Assembly: GCF_009739465.1 (NCBI RefSeq)
Contig: NZ_WHOM01000036.1
Location: 372,001 to 436,000, forward strand
DNA length: 64,000 bases
Origin: Streptomyces apocyni
GTDB lineage: Bacteria; Actinomycetota; Actinomycetes; Streptomycetales; Streptomycetaceae
Reading direction: 5' to 3'
The position numbers and the translations under genes were made by a program. The notes below the pieces were generated by a model. The model ran no database searches, was not told where the DNA came from, and saw only the letters and a program-made list of their open reading frames with translations. Positions 49,274 through 58,051 of the stretch are shown in pieces; the first letter of the stretch is position 1, and each line of letters opens with the position of its first letter.

Positions 49274-51553
49274 ATGACCACCAGCACGAGCGCTTCCGCG
49301 CAGGCGTCAGCGGCGCACCCGGACGGCACGATCACCACGGTCGCCGGAAACGGCAACGCCGGATGGCAGGGCGACGGCGTCGCCATCAGCACCCGGCTCA
49401 ACCACGTCCGGGGCGTCGCGAGTGACGCGGAGGGCAACCTCTACATCGCCGACACCAACAACCACCGTGTCCGCAAGGTGACTCCAGACGGACGCATCAC
49501 CACCATCGCAGGCGACGGCAACGCCGGATGGACGGGCGACGGTCAGGCCACCAGCAGCAGGCTGTACCACCCGTGGGGAGTGGCGGTCGACGCGGAGGGC
49601 GCGGTCTTCATCGCCGACGCCTACAACCACCGTATCCGCAAGGTGACTCCAGACGGACGCATCACCACCATCGCAGGCGACGGCAACGCCGGATGGACCG
49701 GCGACGGCCAGGCCCGCAGCGCCCGCCTCAACTACCCGTTCAGCGTGGCCCTCGACAACGCGGGGAACGTGTACGTCACGGATCGCAACAACCACCGCAT
49801 CCGCAAGATCACCCGCGACGACCGGATCACCACCATCGCGGGGGACGGCAACGCCGGATGGATAGGCGACGGCCAGGCCACCAGCACCCGCCTCAACTAC
49901 CCCTTCGGTGTGGCGGTGGGCGCGGAGGGAGCGGTGTACGTCGCCGACACCCACAACCACCGTATCCGCAAGATCACCTCGGACGGCTACATCACGACCA
50001 TCGCGGGCTACGGTCCGGCCGGTTGGGACAATGACGGTCAGGCGACCAGCAGCAAGCTCCACACACCGACCGGCCTGACGGTCGACAGCGCGGGCATCGT
50101 CTACATCGCGGACTGGGGCAACCACCGCGTCCGCAAGGTCACCTCCGACGGGCGCATCATCACCATCGCCGGTTACGGCCCCGCGGGCTTCGAGTCGGAC
50201 GGCGGCCCGGCGCAGAGCAGCAAGCTGTACTACCCGGCCGATGTGGCGCTCGACCCGCGCGGGAACCTCTTCATCGGCTGCTACGGCAACCAGCGCGTCC
50301 GTCAGGTCGACGGCGTCGCCCGCGTGGAGCCGCCGACGCCCCCGCAGGCGGATCTGTACGGCGAGGTGGTGGCCCCGTCGGCGGTGCAGCGCGGCCAGGA
50401 GTTCGACCTCGGCGCGCGGATCAAGAGCCGGGGCCCGGCGACCGTCGACGGCCAGTACGTGACGGTGGTGATGCATCTCGCGGAGGGCCTGGTCGGCGTA
50501 CCCAACGGGGTGACGCAGCGCCTGTCCCGCACCTTCGCGGGTGCCCAACTGATGCCGTACGGCGGGGCATTGGATGGCGTGTTCCGGGTGATGGCGCCGC
50601 AGGGGGCGTCGGCCGGGGTGTACGAGTCGAGCCTGGAGATCCAGTACGGCGGAGACCTCAACCTCAAGAACAACACCGAGATCCTGCGGGTGAACGTCAT
50701 CGTCCCGGAGCCGATCGCCGACGAGACCGCGCTGACGATCTACCAGGACTCGGTGCCCGAGGTGGCTCCGGGCCGGGAAGGCTCCCTGGACCTGCGGTTC
50801 GTGGGCCCGGCGCACCAGCCGGTTGACCCGGGGCGGCTCCGCCAGGTGTACACCGCGCCGAGCGGCTTCCTGTTCAGCGGCCAGGCTCGGTACACGTACC
50901 ACAACACCCCGGCAGGGCTGGTCTCCGGTGACCTGGTCTGTGACGTGCAGGACGGCGGCCGTACGTTGATCGTGTGGGCGAACCCGCACCTGAACACGGC
51001 CGACACGGACACCGGCGACCTCGTTTACTCGCTGGGCGTCCAGGCCACGCCGGACGCCACACCGGGCATCCACTACGACGGCGCGGCCAGCATCGGCAAG
51101 CACGCCCCCGTACAGCTGCGGGCGCGGGTGACGAGCACCGCCGACCAGCGCGCCCTCGTCGCGCAGAAGAACCCCGTGGCGGCTCGGGTACGGCCGGGTG
51201 AGCAGTGGGACTACGACGCGCTGAACATGGTCATCACCAACTCCGGTCAGAGCACGCTGGGCACCCATGAGGTGGTCTTCACCGCTCCGCCCGGCATGCG
51301 CTTCATGGAGGACAAGGTCGCGCTGTCCCGCCAGCACGGCTCCCAGGAGGTCATCTGCGCGGGCGAACGCTCCGACGGCAACCGCACGTTGACCTGCCCG
51401 TCCGTCCCCTTCGACCTGGCACCTGGCAGGTGGGCCACGATGTACCCGGCACTCGAGGTCGACTCCGACGCGGCACGCGGCGTCGTACGAGGCGGCATCC
51501 AGATCGGCAGCCCGGTCTTCGCGACGGGCCACGCCACGGCCATCATCGAGTAA
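49274..51553 (+). CDS. NHL-repeat protein
   Basis: 759 residues. Six NHL blades of about 55 residues (ITTIAGDGNAGWTGDGQA, VAVDAEGAVFIADAYNHRIR, three times nearly unchanged, then GYGPAG variants) form a beta-propeller of about 340 residues. Long CARDB-like beta domains follow (DLYGEVVAPSAVQRGQEFDL). No signal peptide, so it is likely cytoplasmic or exported by an unusual route. A 63-bp identical stretch repeats between blades with a 165-bp period. The propeller probably binds protein or ligand; function unknown. Confidence 0.8.
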   Translation: MTTSTSASAQASAAHPDGTITTVAGNGNAGWQGDGVAISTRLNHVRGVASDAEGNLYIADTNNHRVRKVTPDGRITTIAGDGNAGWTGDGQATSSRLYHPWGVAVDAEGAVFIADAYNHRIRKVTPDGRITTIAGDGNAGWTGDGQARSARLNYPFSVALDNAGNVYVTDRNNHRIRKITRDDRITTIAGDGNAGWIGDGQATSTRLNYPFGVAVGAEGAVYVADTHNHRIRKITSDGYITTIAGYGPAGWDNDGQATSSKLHTPTGLTVDSAGIVYIADWGNHRVRKVTSDGRIITIAGYGPAGFESDGGPAQSSKLYYPADVALDPRGNLFIGCYGNQRVRQVDGVARVEPPTPPQADLYGEVVAPSAVQRGQEFDLGARIKSRGPATVDGQYVTVVMHLAEGLVGVPNGVTQRLSRTFAGAQLMPYGGALDGVFRVMAPQGASAGVYESSLEIQYGGDLNLKNNTEILRVNVIVPEPIADETALTIYQDSVPEVAPGREGSLDLRFVGPAHQPVDPGRLRQVYTAPSGFLFSGQARYTYHNTPAGLVSGDLVCDVQDGGRTLIVWANPHLNTADTDTGDLVYSLGVQATPDATPGIHYDGAASIGKHAPVQLRARVTSTADQRALVAQKNPVAARVRPGEQWDYDALNMVITNSGQSTLGTHEVVFTAPPGMRFMEDKVALSRQHGSQEVICAGERSDGNRTLTCPSVPFDLAPGRWATMYPALEVDSDAARGVVRGGIQIGSPVFATGHATAIIE

Positions 51554-51571
51554 GCCCAGCCACAGCCCCAG

Positions 51572-51602
51572 CGGCCGCCGCGTTCATCGAACGGGGCGGC
51601 CG
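51572..51602 (+). terminator. Hairpin after the NHL gene
   Basis: CGGCCGCC pairs with GGCGGCCG and an inner CGTTC with GAACG, separated by one mismatch and a 3-nt loop, 18 bp after the stop codon. Confidence 0.75.
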
Positions 51603-51684
51603 TCGCCATGGCCAGGCTGACGAGTGGACAATGAGAGGTGATCTGTCCAGTTGGCAATACGAGCACGGGAGGCGGGAGTCAGCT

Positions 51685-52179
51685 ATGTCGATGGTCGGCC
51701 TGTTCTGGATCACTCAGGAGTCGGTGCACCTGGGAGGCCCGCCCGATTCTCTCGGCCGCGCTGTTCTGATCTCGGACATGGGCCTGGAGGCCATCGGTGA
51801 GAAGCAGCGCGGAACCTGGGCCTGGGCGGACGTTCACCAGGTCCCATTACTGGACGTCCCGGTGCGATCCGCAGTCAGACGCGGCCTCTCGACGGCGTGG
51901 ACGCTCACGCAGACCGCGGCATTCGGCGGCATCGAGGAAGCCCCCGCGATGACGGTAGGCGTCGAGACGGCAGGAGACATCACCGAGTTGACCGTGTCCA
52001 CCTCGGCCGCGGGAGGGTACGGGCAGGACGAGTTCGACCTGTCCCAGGCCCTGCTGGACCGGTTCGCCGAGGGCTCGGCGCGCCCGTCCAGTCTCACAAG
52101 GTGGGCACGTACACACGCGGGCGGAACCCCACCTCGAGCCGCACGCGAAGAGCTGCTCAGGCAGTGGGCCAAGGGGTAG
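51685..52179 (+). CDS. Hypothetical protein, 164 residues
   Basis: No family recognised. N-terminal beta strands (MVGLFWITQESVHLGGP), a middle region with TVGVETAGDITELTVSTS and a basic helix at the C-terminus (REELLRQWAKG). No signal peptide. GGAG six bases before the ATG supports the start. Its 3' end overlaps the convergent GNAT gene by 23 bp. Confidence 0.65.
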   Translation: MSMVGLFWITQESVHLGGPPDSLGRAVLISDMGLEAIGEKQRGTWAWADVHQVPLLDVPVRSAVRRGLSTAWTLTQTAAFGGIEEAPAMTVGVETAGDITELTVSTSAAGGYGQDEFDLSQALLDRFAEGSARPSSLTRWARTHAGGTPPRAAREELLRQWAKG

Positions 52180-52708
52180 GAGAGACGAGACGATCGCCCT
52201 CGGCTGCCTCACCGTGAGGCTGCCAGCAGTACCGGACGTCCGGCTCCCGTTCCTCGTTACGCCGTCCGTCGGTGTGCCGCACCGCGACGAACCCGTGCCG
52301 CTCGTAGAACCGTCGCGCCGGTTCGTTGACCTGGAACGTCCACAGCCCCAGCCCATCAGGCCGTTGCCGCTTGGCCAGCTCCACGAAGCGATCGCCGATA
52401 CCTCGGCCGCGCCAGGAGGGCTCCAGATAGAGCTGCTCGAGCTCCGCGCCATCGAGTACGAGCAGCCCGACCGCGGAGCCCTCGGCGACGGCCATCCAGG
52501 TCTCGCACTTCGGGACGACCACATGCGTGAACCAGTCCCGCACCTCGTCGTCACCGTGCGCGCGGCGCACGGTCGGCAGCGCGGCGGTGAACGACCGCAG
52601 CCACACGTCGGCAAGATCGGCCGCGTCCGCGACACGCGCCCTTCGGTACTCAAGCTCATCACTGGTCACAGCGCGAGATGATCGCACGCTGACCGCCACT
52701 GACTCCAC
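52157..52708 (-). CDS. GNAT-family N-acetyltransferase
   Basis: 183 residues. The acetyl-CoA-binding motif is WRGRGIGDRFVELAK, followed by NEPARRFYERHGF, the usual GNAT ending. Transfers acetyl from acetyl-CoA to an unknown amine. The start is uncertain: GTG at 52708 or the later in-frame GTG at 52669, where the recognisable domain begins; neither has a clear ribosome site. Confidence 0.85.
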   Translation of the reverse strand: MESVAVSVRSSRAVTSDELEYRRARVADAADLADVWLRSFTAALPTVRRAHGDDEVRDWFTHVVVPKCETWMAVAEGSAVGLLVLDGAELEQLYLEPSWRGRGIGDRFVELAKRQRPDGLGLWTFQVNEPARRFYERHGFVAVRHTDGRRNEEREPDVRYCWQPHGEAAEGDRLVSPTPWPTA

Positions 52709-52742
52709 GGAATTTCACTGCTGACTAACGCCAACTGGTCGA

Positions 52743-53798
52743 CTACGAGGTGGCGTACCAGGCGGCGTACCAGGTAGCAGGCCCGACAACCCCGTCCACG
52801 GTCAGCCCTCGCGCCTTCTGGAAGGCCCGGCAGGCCTCCCGGGACCGCTGGTCGTAGGCGCCGTTCACCCCGACGTCCCAGCCAAGGTCACGCATCTGCC
52901 GCTGCCAGGTGCGTACGGCCGGGTGCACTGTCTTCGGCGGCCAACTGAACAGCACCCCGGGCCAGTTCGGAGCGGCGCCCGGCTCCGAAACGCGATCGCC
53001 GCGCAGCGCGGTGGCGGTGATCGGCGCGTTCCAGGAGGCATACCAGGTCTTCTCGCCGACGACGCCGTCGACGGACAGCCCCTTCTCCGCCTGGAACGCC
53101 AGGCACACACGCCGGGACCCCTCGCCGTACGCGCCATCCACCGAGATGGTCCACCCCCGGTCGCGCATCCGCTGCTGCCAGGTGCGCGCACTGGAGTGCG
53201 TCGTCACCGGGGGATAGTGCAGCAGTACGCCTGGCCACTGGGGAACGCCGGGCGGCGGATCGGTGGGGTCAGTGGGGTCGCCGCCATCACCGGAACCGGG
53301 TTCCATGGCCGACATATGACGACCCAGCACTCCAGGGCACTCCGTCGCGAGAAACGACTTGTGCCCCGTGATCGCGGCCGCCGCGTTCCCGACGCTCCGT
53401 AGCCGGGCTATCGCCGTACGGAAGCCGTCGATGAGCTGGTCGGTGATGGTGTCGTACGAGGCGGAGGTCCCGCCAACGAGCCCACACACCGCGTAGTAGC
53501 GGTAGTTGGAGTCATTCGTGCCGTTCGCCGCGGTTCTGACGCCCACGCCACGCCCTTCGAAGACGTAGCCGTGGACGCAGACCAGGTAGGTGTAGGCGAT
53601 GTCGTCCCAGCCGTTGGCGTCCATGTGATGGTTCTGAATCCCGCGCACCTGCGAGGCGCAGCGGGAATGGCTGCTGGCGGCGAACCGTACATCCCCGGTG
53701 TGGTGGACAGCGACCCCGCCCCGTGACGGGTCGAAGTCCGACGACGTCTTCTTCGGCGCACGGGCACCCCACGCCGAGCGGCTGACAAAGGTAGCCAT
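52743..53798 (-). CDS. N-acetylmuramoyl-L-alanine amidase with two peptidoglycan-binding domains
   Basis: 351 residues. PGRP/amidase_2 domain (residues 1-170) with zinc-type ligands His in AVHHTGD and His/Cys in ITGHKSFLATECPG. Two PG_binding_1 domains follow (about residues 185-265 and 275-350), each with a WPGVLL or WPGVLF opening and the SVDGVVG or TVDGVVG motif. Cuts the amide bond between muramic acid and the stem peptide in the wall. There is no leader; the ATG overlaps the TGA of the Tat-leader ORF upstream (TGATG). Endolysin-like in layout. Confidence 0.9.
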   Translation of the reverse strand: MATFVSRSAWGARAPKKTSSDFDPSRGGVAVHHTGDVRFAASSHSRCASQVRGIQNHHMDANGWDDIAYTYLVCVHGYVFEGRGVGVRTAANGTNDSNYRYYAVCGLVGGTSASYDTITDQLIDGFRTAIARLRSVGNAAAAITGHKSFLATECPGVLGRHMSAMEPGSGDGGDPTDPTDPPPGVPQWPGVLLHYPPVTTHSSARTWQQRMRDRGWTISVDGAYGEGSRRVCLAFQAEKGLSVDGVVGEKTWYASWNAPITATALRGDRVSEPGAAPNWPGVLFSWPPKTVHPAVRTWQRQMRDLGWDVGVNGAYDQRSREACRAFQKARGLTVDGVVGPATWYAAWYATS

Positions 53799-54121
53799 CA
53801 GCGCATACCCCCGGCGGCCGCCGACAAGCCACACTCGGCACTGGCGTTGAGCGGTTCGCGGGAGACGCCGTCCGCGTGATCGGCGGCCGAGACGTTCGGG
53901 ATACGGGCCCCGGGGTGGTCCGGGCTGGTCACGACGGGGAGTTCGCCGGAGCGGGAGGTGACGGCCTCGTCAACCTGAGCGGCGGCGGCAGCCGGGCCAG
54001 AGCTGGCGACGGAAAAGGCCACGGCGCCAACGGCGGCGGAGGCAGCGGCAGCGGCCTTGCCGGTGAGGCCGAGGAATCCACGGCGGGTGGCGGGGCCACG
54101 GTGATCAGTGTGGTCGGACAA
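53798..54121 (-). CDS. Tat-leader mini-protein coupled to the amidase
   Basis: 107 residues. Twin-arginine leader: TRRGFLGLTG with a hydrophobic Ala-rich stretch and an AAAAAQ cleavage-type site near residue 48. The rest (about 60 residues) is an Ala/Ser/Gly/Asp linker with no known domain. Its TGA overlaps the ATG of the leaderless amidase. In usual Streptomyces Tat amidases, leader and enzyme are one protein, so the pair looks like a split gene. Confidence 0.7.
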   Translation of the reverse strand: MSDHTDHRGPATRRGFLGLTGKAAAAASAAVGAVAFSVASSGPAAAAAQVDEAVTSRSGELPVVTSPDHPGARIPNVSAADHADGVSREPLNASAECGLSAAAGGMR

Positions 54122-54355
54122 CTCTTCTCCTCAACTGGGGCCCTGGGCCGGAGGTCGTCGGGGCCGGGTATGCACGAGTGCTTGCGGGTCTGCTGAGCAA
54201 TCGCCGACAGCCTGCGGCGAGGACCCCCCATCCGACCAGCCTTGCGAGACAGGGTGACGTGATCTGGGGACGTCCCAGCCCCTGGCCTGCTGAGACGTGA
54301 GTAGGCTCGAGGCCTTCGCGGGACGGCTGAAGTCACAGATCGGCGTCGCACATGA

Positions 54356-55144
54356 CTACGCGGCAGCCTCCCGGCACTCCCCGCAGCAGCCCGGACTCGG
54401 ACCCCGGAACCCCCGGTCACACTCCTCGCAGTTCTGCATCGGGTCAGTCGTCCCGCCGCCTGGCTCGGCGGGCAGCTCGGCCGGGAGCCCCTGCCGAAGC
54501 CGAAAAGCCAGCAGCCCCGCCGGTCGCGGAATCTCCCCGACGGGCAACAGCGCGGTCACCGCACGAGCCAGCTCACCGGGCCCGACACCCCGCTCCAGCC
54601 ACGCACAGGCGTCCACGGCGAGCCGCTCGACGTCTGGCGCGGTCAGCAGAAGTCGCTGGTCACGGCGCCGAAGTGACCCGAGCACGGCGACCGCGTCACC
54701 CCAGTGAGGCGAATCGGAGACCGGCTCAGCCGCTACAACCGGCGCCTCCTCAGGCGCGGTCACCGCCGACCGCGCCCCAAGCCCGCCCACGACAGCCCGG
54801 CAACGCTCGGCCGGATGCTCGTAGAACGTCGTACGCGTCACCACTCGCCCCCGCGCGCTCCGTGCCCGCTCCCGTACGAGATACCCGGCGTCCTCCAACT
54901 CCCGCAACGCGCGGGCGATCCGCAACTCACTCTCCGGCCACCGCTTGACGAGCTCCTTGATCCCGACATGGGCACCGTCCGGCAGCGACTGAATATGCAC
55001 AGCGAGCCCGACGGCGACGAGCGACAGGTCGCGGTTCTGGGCGAGGTGATTGCCGACGACGGTGAAGCGCTCGGTATGACGGTGCCGTACGTGCACGACA
55101 CCTGATCGCGGGCGCGCGTCAGCGCTAGAATCTGGCTCAGCCAT
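54356..55144 (-). CDS. HTH-domain protein (winged helix)
   Basis: 262 residues. An N-terminal winged helix (VGIKELVKRWPESELRIARAL, ELEDAGYLVRERARS, about residues 55-100) is of the type used by replication- or plasmid-linked regulators. The C-terminal region has a zinc-finger-like Cys cluster (CEECDRGFRGPSPGCCGEC). DNA-binding regulator with no known target. Ribosome site AGGAAG precedes the ATG. Common in Streptomyces. Confidence 0.8.
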   Translation of the reverse strand: MAEPDSSADARPRSGVVHVRHRHTERFTVVGNHLAQNRDLSLVAVGLAVHIQSLPDGAHVGIKELVKRWPESELRIARALRELEDAGYLVRERARSARGRVVTRTTFYEHPAERCRAVVGGLGARSAVTAPEEAPVVAAEPVSDSPHWGDAVAVLGSLRRRDQRLLLTAPDVERLAVDACAWLERGVGPGELARAVTALLPVGEIPRPAGLLAFRLRQGLPAELPAEPGGGTTDPMQNCEECDRGFRGPSPGCCGECREAAA

Positions 55145-55540
55145 AGGGAAGCTCTCTTCTTCCTCGGTGGTCAGGCCCTCGTTCGGGATTGCCGTCCCGG
55201 CGGGGGCCGTTCACATGCGGTCTGCGGTTGTTGGTCAGGGCGACCGTAACCCCCACCCCACCCACTCCCGCCCCCAGACGCCCCCACCTCACCCGTGTGA
55301 GTGACGGCCACGGCGGATCAGGTGAGGTGGGGTTGGGAATGGTTCTTCCCTAAAGTGCTTTACGAAGACGTCGCCGCCCACCACGTCGCGGCCACCCGCG
55401 ACCCGGTCCAGCCATCACGCGTGCGGTGGACGGCAACGAAAGCCGCGCAGACCGTAGTTGCCGCACCGGGAGGTGGCCTGAAATGACGGGCCAGGGATCG
55501 ATCGAGCAGATGACATCAGGGCGAGCAGCAGGACTGGGAC
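55145..55540. other. Promoter gap before the XRE pseudogene
   Basis: Contains the promoter side of the HTH gene and a 61-codon plus-strand frame at 55301-55486 that is not supported by any family. No intact gene recognised. Confidence 0.4.
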
Positions 55541-55554
55541 GGGTCCACGTCCGA

Positions 55555-56206
55555 GAACTTGACGGTAGTAGGCCGCCACGTCCAACGCTGCCGGGAGCAT
55601 GCCGGAATGACCCGGGGCCGAGCTGGGCCGGGCGATCGGCTACACCGAGCATCAGGCAGGGGCGGTCGAGCGCAGCGGCACTGGGCACGTACGCCAACCA
55701 CCACGTCCATGGTCTGCTCCAGACCCAGGACTACATCCGGGCGCTGTACCGAGCCCCGGCGACCGGCCTTGGACGAAGAGCTCATCGAGGAGTACGTAGC
55801 GGGCCGTTTGGCCCGCCACGACGTCTTCAGCCGGAAAACCCCACCCTTCCTCAGTTTCGTCCAGGAAGAGGTGGCGCTACGCCGCCCGGTCGGTGGCGGG
55901 AGGGTGATGCGTGGACAGCTCGAACGACTGTTGAAGATCGGTCAGTTGCGGAACGTGGAGATCCAAGTTGCCGACGGACTGCGAAGACCATGCCGGGCTG
56001 ACTGCCACCTTCACGCTGCTCGACCCGCACAGCGGCCGGAAAGTCAGCCACATCGAGCAGCAGCGCTTCAGCCGGGTCATCTCTGAACGCCAGGACATCC
56101 GCCGCTTGGCAGCCACTTATGGGATCACCAGGCTCAGGCTCTCACGCCACGGGAGTCACTCGCGTTCATCGAGAGAGTGCTGGGAGAGACATGGCGATCA
56201 AGCCTT
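55555..56206 (+). pseudogene. XRE regulator with DUF5753 domain, multiply frameshifted
   Basis: Fragments of an XRE/DUF5753 regulator can be joined in order across all three frames: TVVGRHVQRCREHAGMTR, then ELGRAIGYTEHQAGAVERSG after one extra G near 55614, then YANHHVHGLLQTQDYIRALY. Next come DEELIEEYVAGRLARHDVFS, then PTDCEDHAGLTATFTLL from about 55968, and ALTPRESLAFIERVLG near 56140. About 50 residues are also missing between the second and third fragments. At least four shifts show that the gene is dead. Confidence 0.85.
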
Positions 56207-56397
56207 CCACCCACAGCGCTGACGAACTGGAGTGGTTCAAGAGCAGCTACAGCAGCACCCAAGGCCCCGACTGTGTCGAGATCGCGACCACCCCAGCAGC
56301 CATCCACGTACGCGACTCCAAGAAAAAGCAGGGCCACAATCTCACTTTCACGCCCGACCAGTGGAAGCCCTTCATGACGTTCACCTCACAGCCCTAG
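56191..56397 (+). CDS. DUF397 protein (intact)
   Basis: 68 residues. The DUF397 pattern is clear: ELEWFKSSYSS, GPDCVEIATTP, VRDSKKK and FTPDQWKPFM. In Streptomyces these small proteins are paired with XRE/DUF5753 regulators, as with the BldD/AbaA-type pairs. Here the partner directly upstream has decayed, so this gene may be orphaned or may serve another regulator. Confidence 0.85.
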   Translation: MAIKPSTHSADELEWFKSSYSSTQGPDCVEIATTPAAIHVRDSKKKQGHNLTFTPDQWKPFMTFTSQP

Positions 56398-57422
56398 GAA
56401 CCCGACCACACCTGACGCATTTGGTCCCGGCGCGCGGCCTCGGCAGGCGACTTCTCGAAGACCCCCTGGGCCACCCGGTGGACGCAGTCCACGCCATAGC
56501 GGTGCAGCAGGCTGACATCTTCGGCAGCGGGGCGGTCCGGGAACAGCGCGCTGAGGCGATCGGCTCCGTGCGGACTGTGCGGGGCGTAGTCCAGCAGCTG
56601 CCCCAGTGCCTGGCGGACGTACCTATGGTCGGACTTGCTCTTGGCCTCGATCAGCTCGGTACCGCTGTCATCGGTGACATAAAGGTCGCTGACACCACCG
56701 GGGCAGAAGAATCGCGTAGCTCTCCGGCCCTCTGCGATGAGGTGCTCTCGAAACTCACCCACGAGGCTGGACTCGTTCCGGTCGACGACTATGAGACGCC
56801 CACTACTCCGGTATGAGGTCCGTCGCGTGCGCATCTCCTCCAACGCGGCGCTGCGGACGATCTGCCGGGCCTGTTCATCCGGCTGCGGTATGCCTTCCAG
56901 GGACTGTCGTGTCCACGCGGTCCCTGGGGTGATCATGAACTCCTCGAGTACCGACCGCGCCTTGTCTCCCCGCAGCACCATCTGGCCGGGGAAGTTGTGG
57001 GCTGGCTTGTAGCCGATCGCCATGTTCAGATCGGTGTAGGAGATGGCAGCGTCGGTGAAGTCCAGCAGAGTGTAGACGGTGTGCCAGCTCTTGCCGTCCT
57101 TGGACGGGGGCCACAGTCGGTCGGCCAGCTCACGGTTACGGAAGATCGCCCCGACTTCGCCTACGGCTCGCACCTGGTTCCCGCCCGTGAACAGGACCAC
57201 GTCCCCGGTTTCCACGCCACGCATCTTTTTGTCGTGACTGGGCGTCGCGCCCCAGAACCGTGCCTGGCCGTCCGGGTGCAGCGCCAGAAGCAACTCCCGT
57301 TGCTCGGGGCTGAGGGTTTCCGCGTACCCGGCGTCTGTGAAGTCCACCTGCTGCGCGAGAGTGTCGGCCCAGTGGCGACGGGTCTCGGCGCTGCCGTAGG
57401 ACGGTGAGATCAGGACGCGCAC
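56394..57422 (-). CDS. Predicted EVE/PUA-like plus PD-(D/E)XK nuclease (modification-dependent restriction type)
   Basis: 342 residues. The N-terminal part (residues 45-165) has a PUA/EVE-like pattern: RFWGATPSHDKKMRGVETGD, VVLFTGGNQVRAVGEVGAIF and YTDLNMAIGYKP. The C-terminal part (residues 225-300) has a PD-(D/E)XK core: GGVSD (Asp 246), ELIEAKSK (Glu 259, Lys 261) and QALGQLLDY. EVE-like domains read modified bases and PD-(D/E)XK domains cut DNA, so this is a likely modification-dependent nuclease. GTG start with GGAAGGG nearby. Its gene stops just beyond the DUF397 stop (4-bp overlap). Confidence 0.7.
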   Translation of the reverse strand: MRVLISPSYGSAETRRHWADTLAQQVDFTDAGYAETLSPEQRELLLALHPDGQARFWGATPSHDKKMRGVETGDVVLFTGGNQVRAVGEVGAIFRNRELADRLWPPSKDGKSWHTVYTLLDFTDAAISYTDLNMAIGYKPAHNFPGQMVLRGDKARSVLEEFMITPGTAWTRQSLEGIPQPDEQARQIVRSAALEEMRTRRTSYRSSGRLIVVDRNESSLVGEFREHLIAEGRRATRFFCPGGVSDLYVTDDSGTELIEAKSKSDHRYVRQALGQLLDYAPHSPHGADRLSALFPDRPAAEDVSLLHRYGVDCVHRVAQGVFEKSPAEAARRDQMRQVWSGS

Positions 57423-57834
57423 CGTGGGGTGCTCCCTTCCGGAGGTATCTGAACGACGAGAGCCAAACGTTTCAGCTGTGGTGCTGGAAGGCCCCGGGAG
57501 TGTCACCCTACGACGCCAAGATCCCTGCGTTCCCAGCCCCGTTGGCTGAGCACACCCCCGCCGCGCAGCGGACCGCAACCATGCTGTGCCAGATCTTCGC
57601 CCTGGGGGGCCTGAGCTCGTTCGGCCTCAGCGCACGGTGAGCGATCTTCAGGTAGCGTTGCCCTGCGCTGTGCCTCCTCTGACGGAGGGTGCGATCGGTG
57701 CTGCAGAGCTTCAGTGGTAGAGCAAATCCCTTTGTGGACGCCATCTTGATGGTGCTGGCCGCCCGGTAGGGCAGGACGTTGTTCTATCGCCACGGCGGGG
57801 GGCTTCCCCGCAGCTTTGCAGAAAGGGCTGTTGC

Positions 57835-57972
57835 ATGAGCAGCGCCTCCGACCAGCATTCAAGGGCACAGCGTCCGTGGCACCACGAGTTGGCGCTCCGC
57901 TTCGCCGCGAGCTTCGGCGCGCGGATGCTGTGGAGTCTCCTGCAGACGGTGGCACGGAACTGCAGTTTGTAG
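57835..57972 (+). CDS. Small 45-residue ORF, amphipathic (tentative)
   Basis: The ATG has GAAAGG in front, and most third positions are G or C. The product has one amphipathic helix (HHELALRFAASFGARMLWSLL). It might be a small membrane-active or regulatory peptide between defence-like genes; no family and no experimental support. Confidence 0.3.
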   Translation: MSSASDQHSRAQRPWHHELALRFAASFGARMLWSLLQTVARNCSL

Positions 57973-57978
57973 CCGCAG

Positions 57979-58008
57979 TGGTGGTGGGGGCCTCGGACCC
58001 CACCACCA
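57979..58008 (-). terminator. 11-bp stem hairpin after the minus-strand nuclease-helicase
   Basis: TGGTGGTGGGG and CCCCACCACCA pair across an 8-nt loop, 43 bp past the stop at 58052. Confidence 0.7.
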
Positions 58009-58051
58009 GAACTCGCCCTTTGCCTCATGCTCGATCACCGAGCACGCGATC

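Larger units (their letters stand above)
57423..58051. other. 629-bp gap between nuclease and nuclease-helicase genes
   Basis: Contains one small plausible frame (57835-57972) and a terminator hairpin. The remaining bases have no supported gene. A D-arm-like sequence (GCTTCAGTGGTAGAGC) near 57708 has no T-arm, so it is not a tRNA. Confidence 0.5.

Noticed and set aside
57700..57775. D-arm-like GCTTCAGTGGTAGAGC, possible tRNA
   Set aside because: No anticodon arm or T-arm follows; the match is limited to the D-arm.
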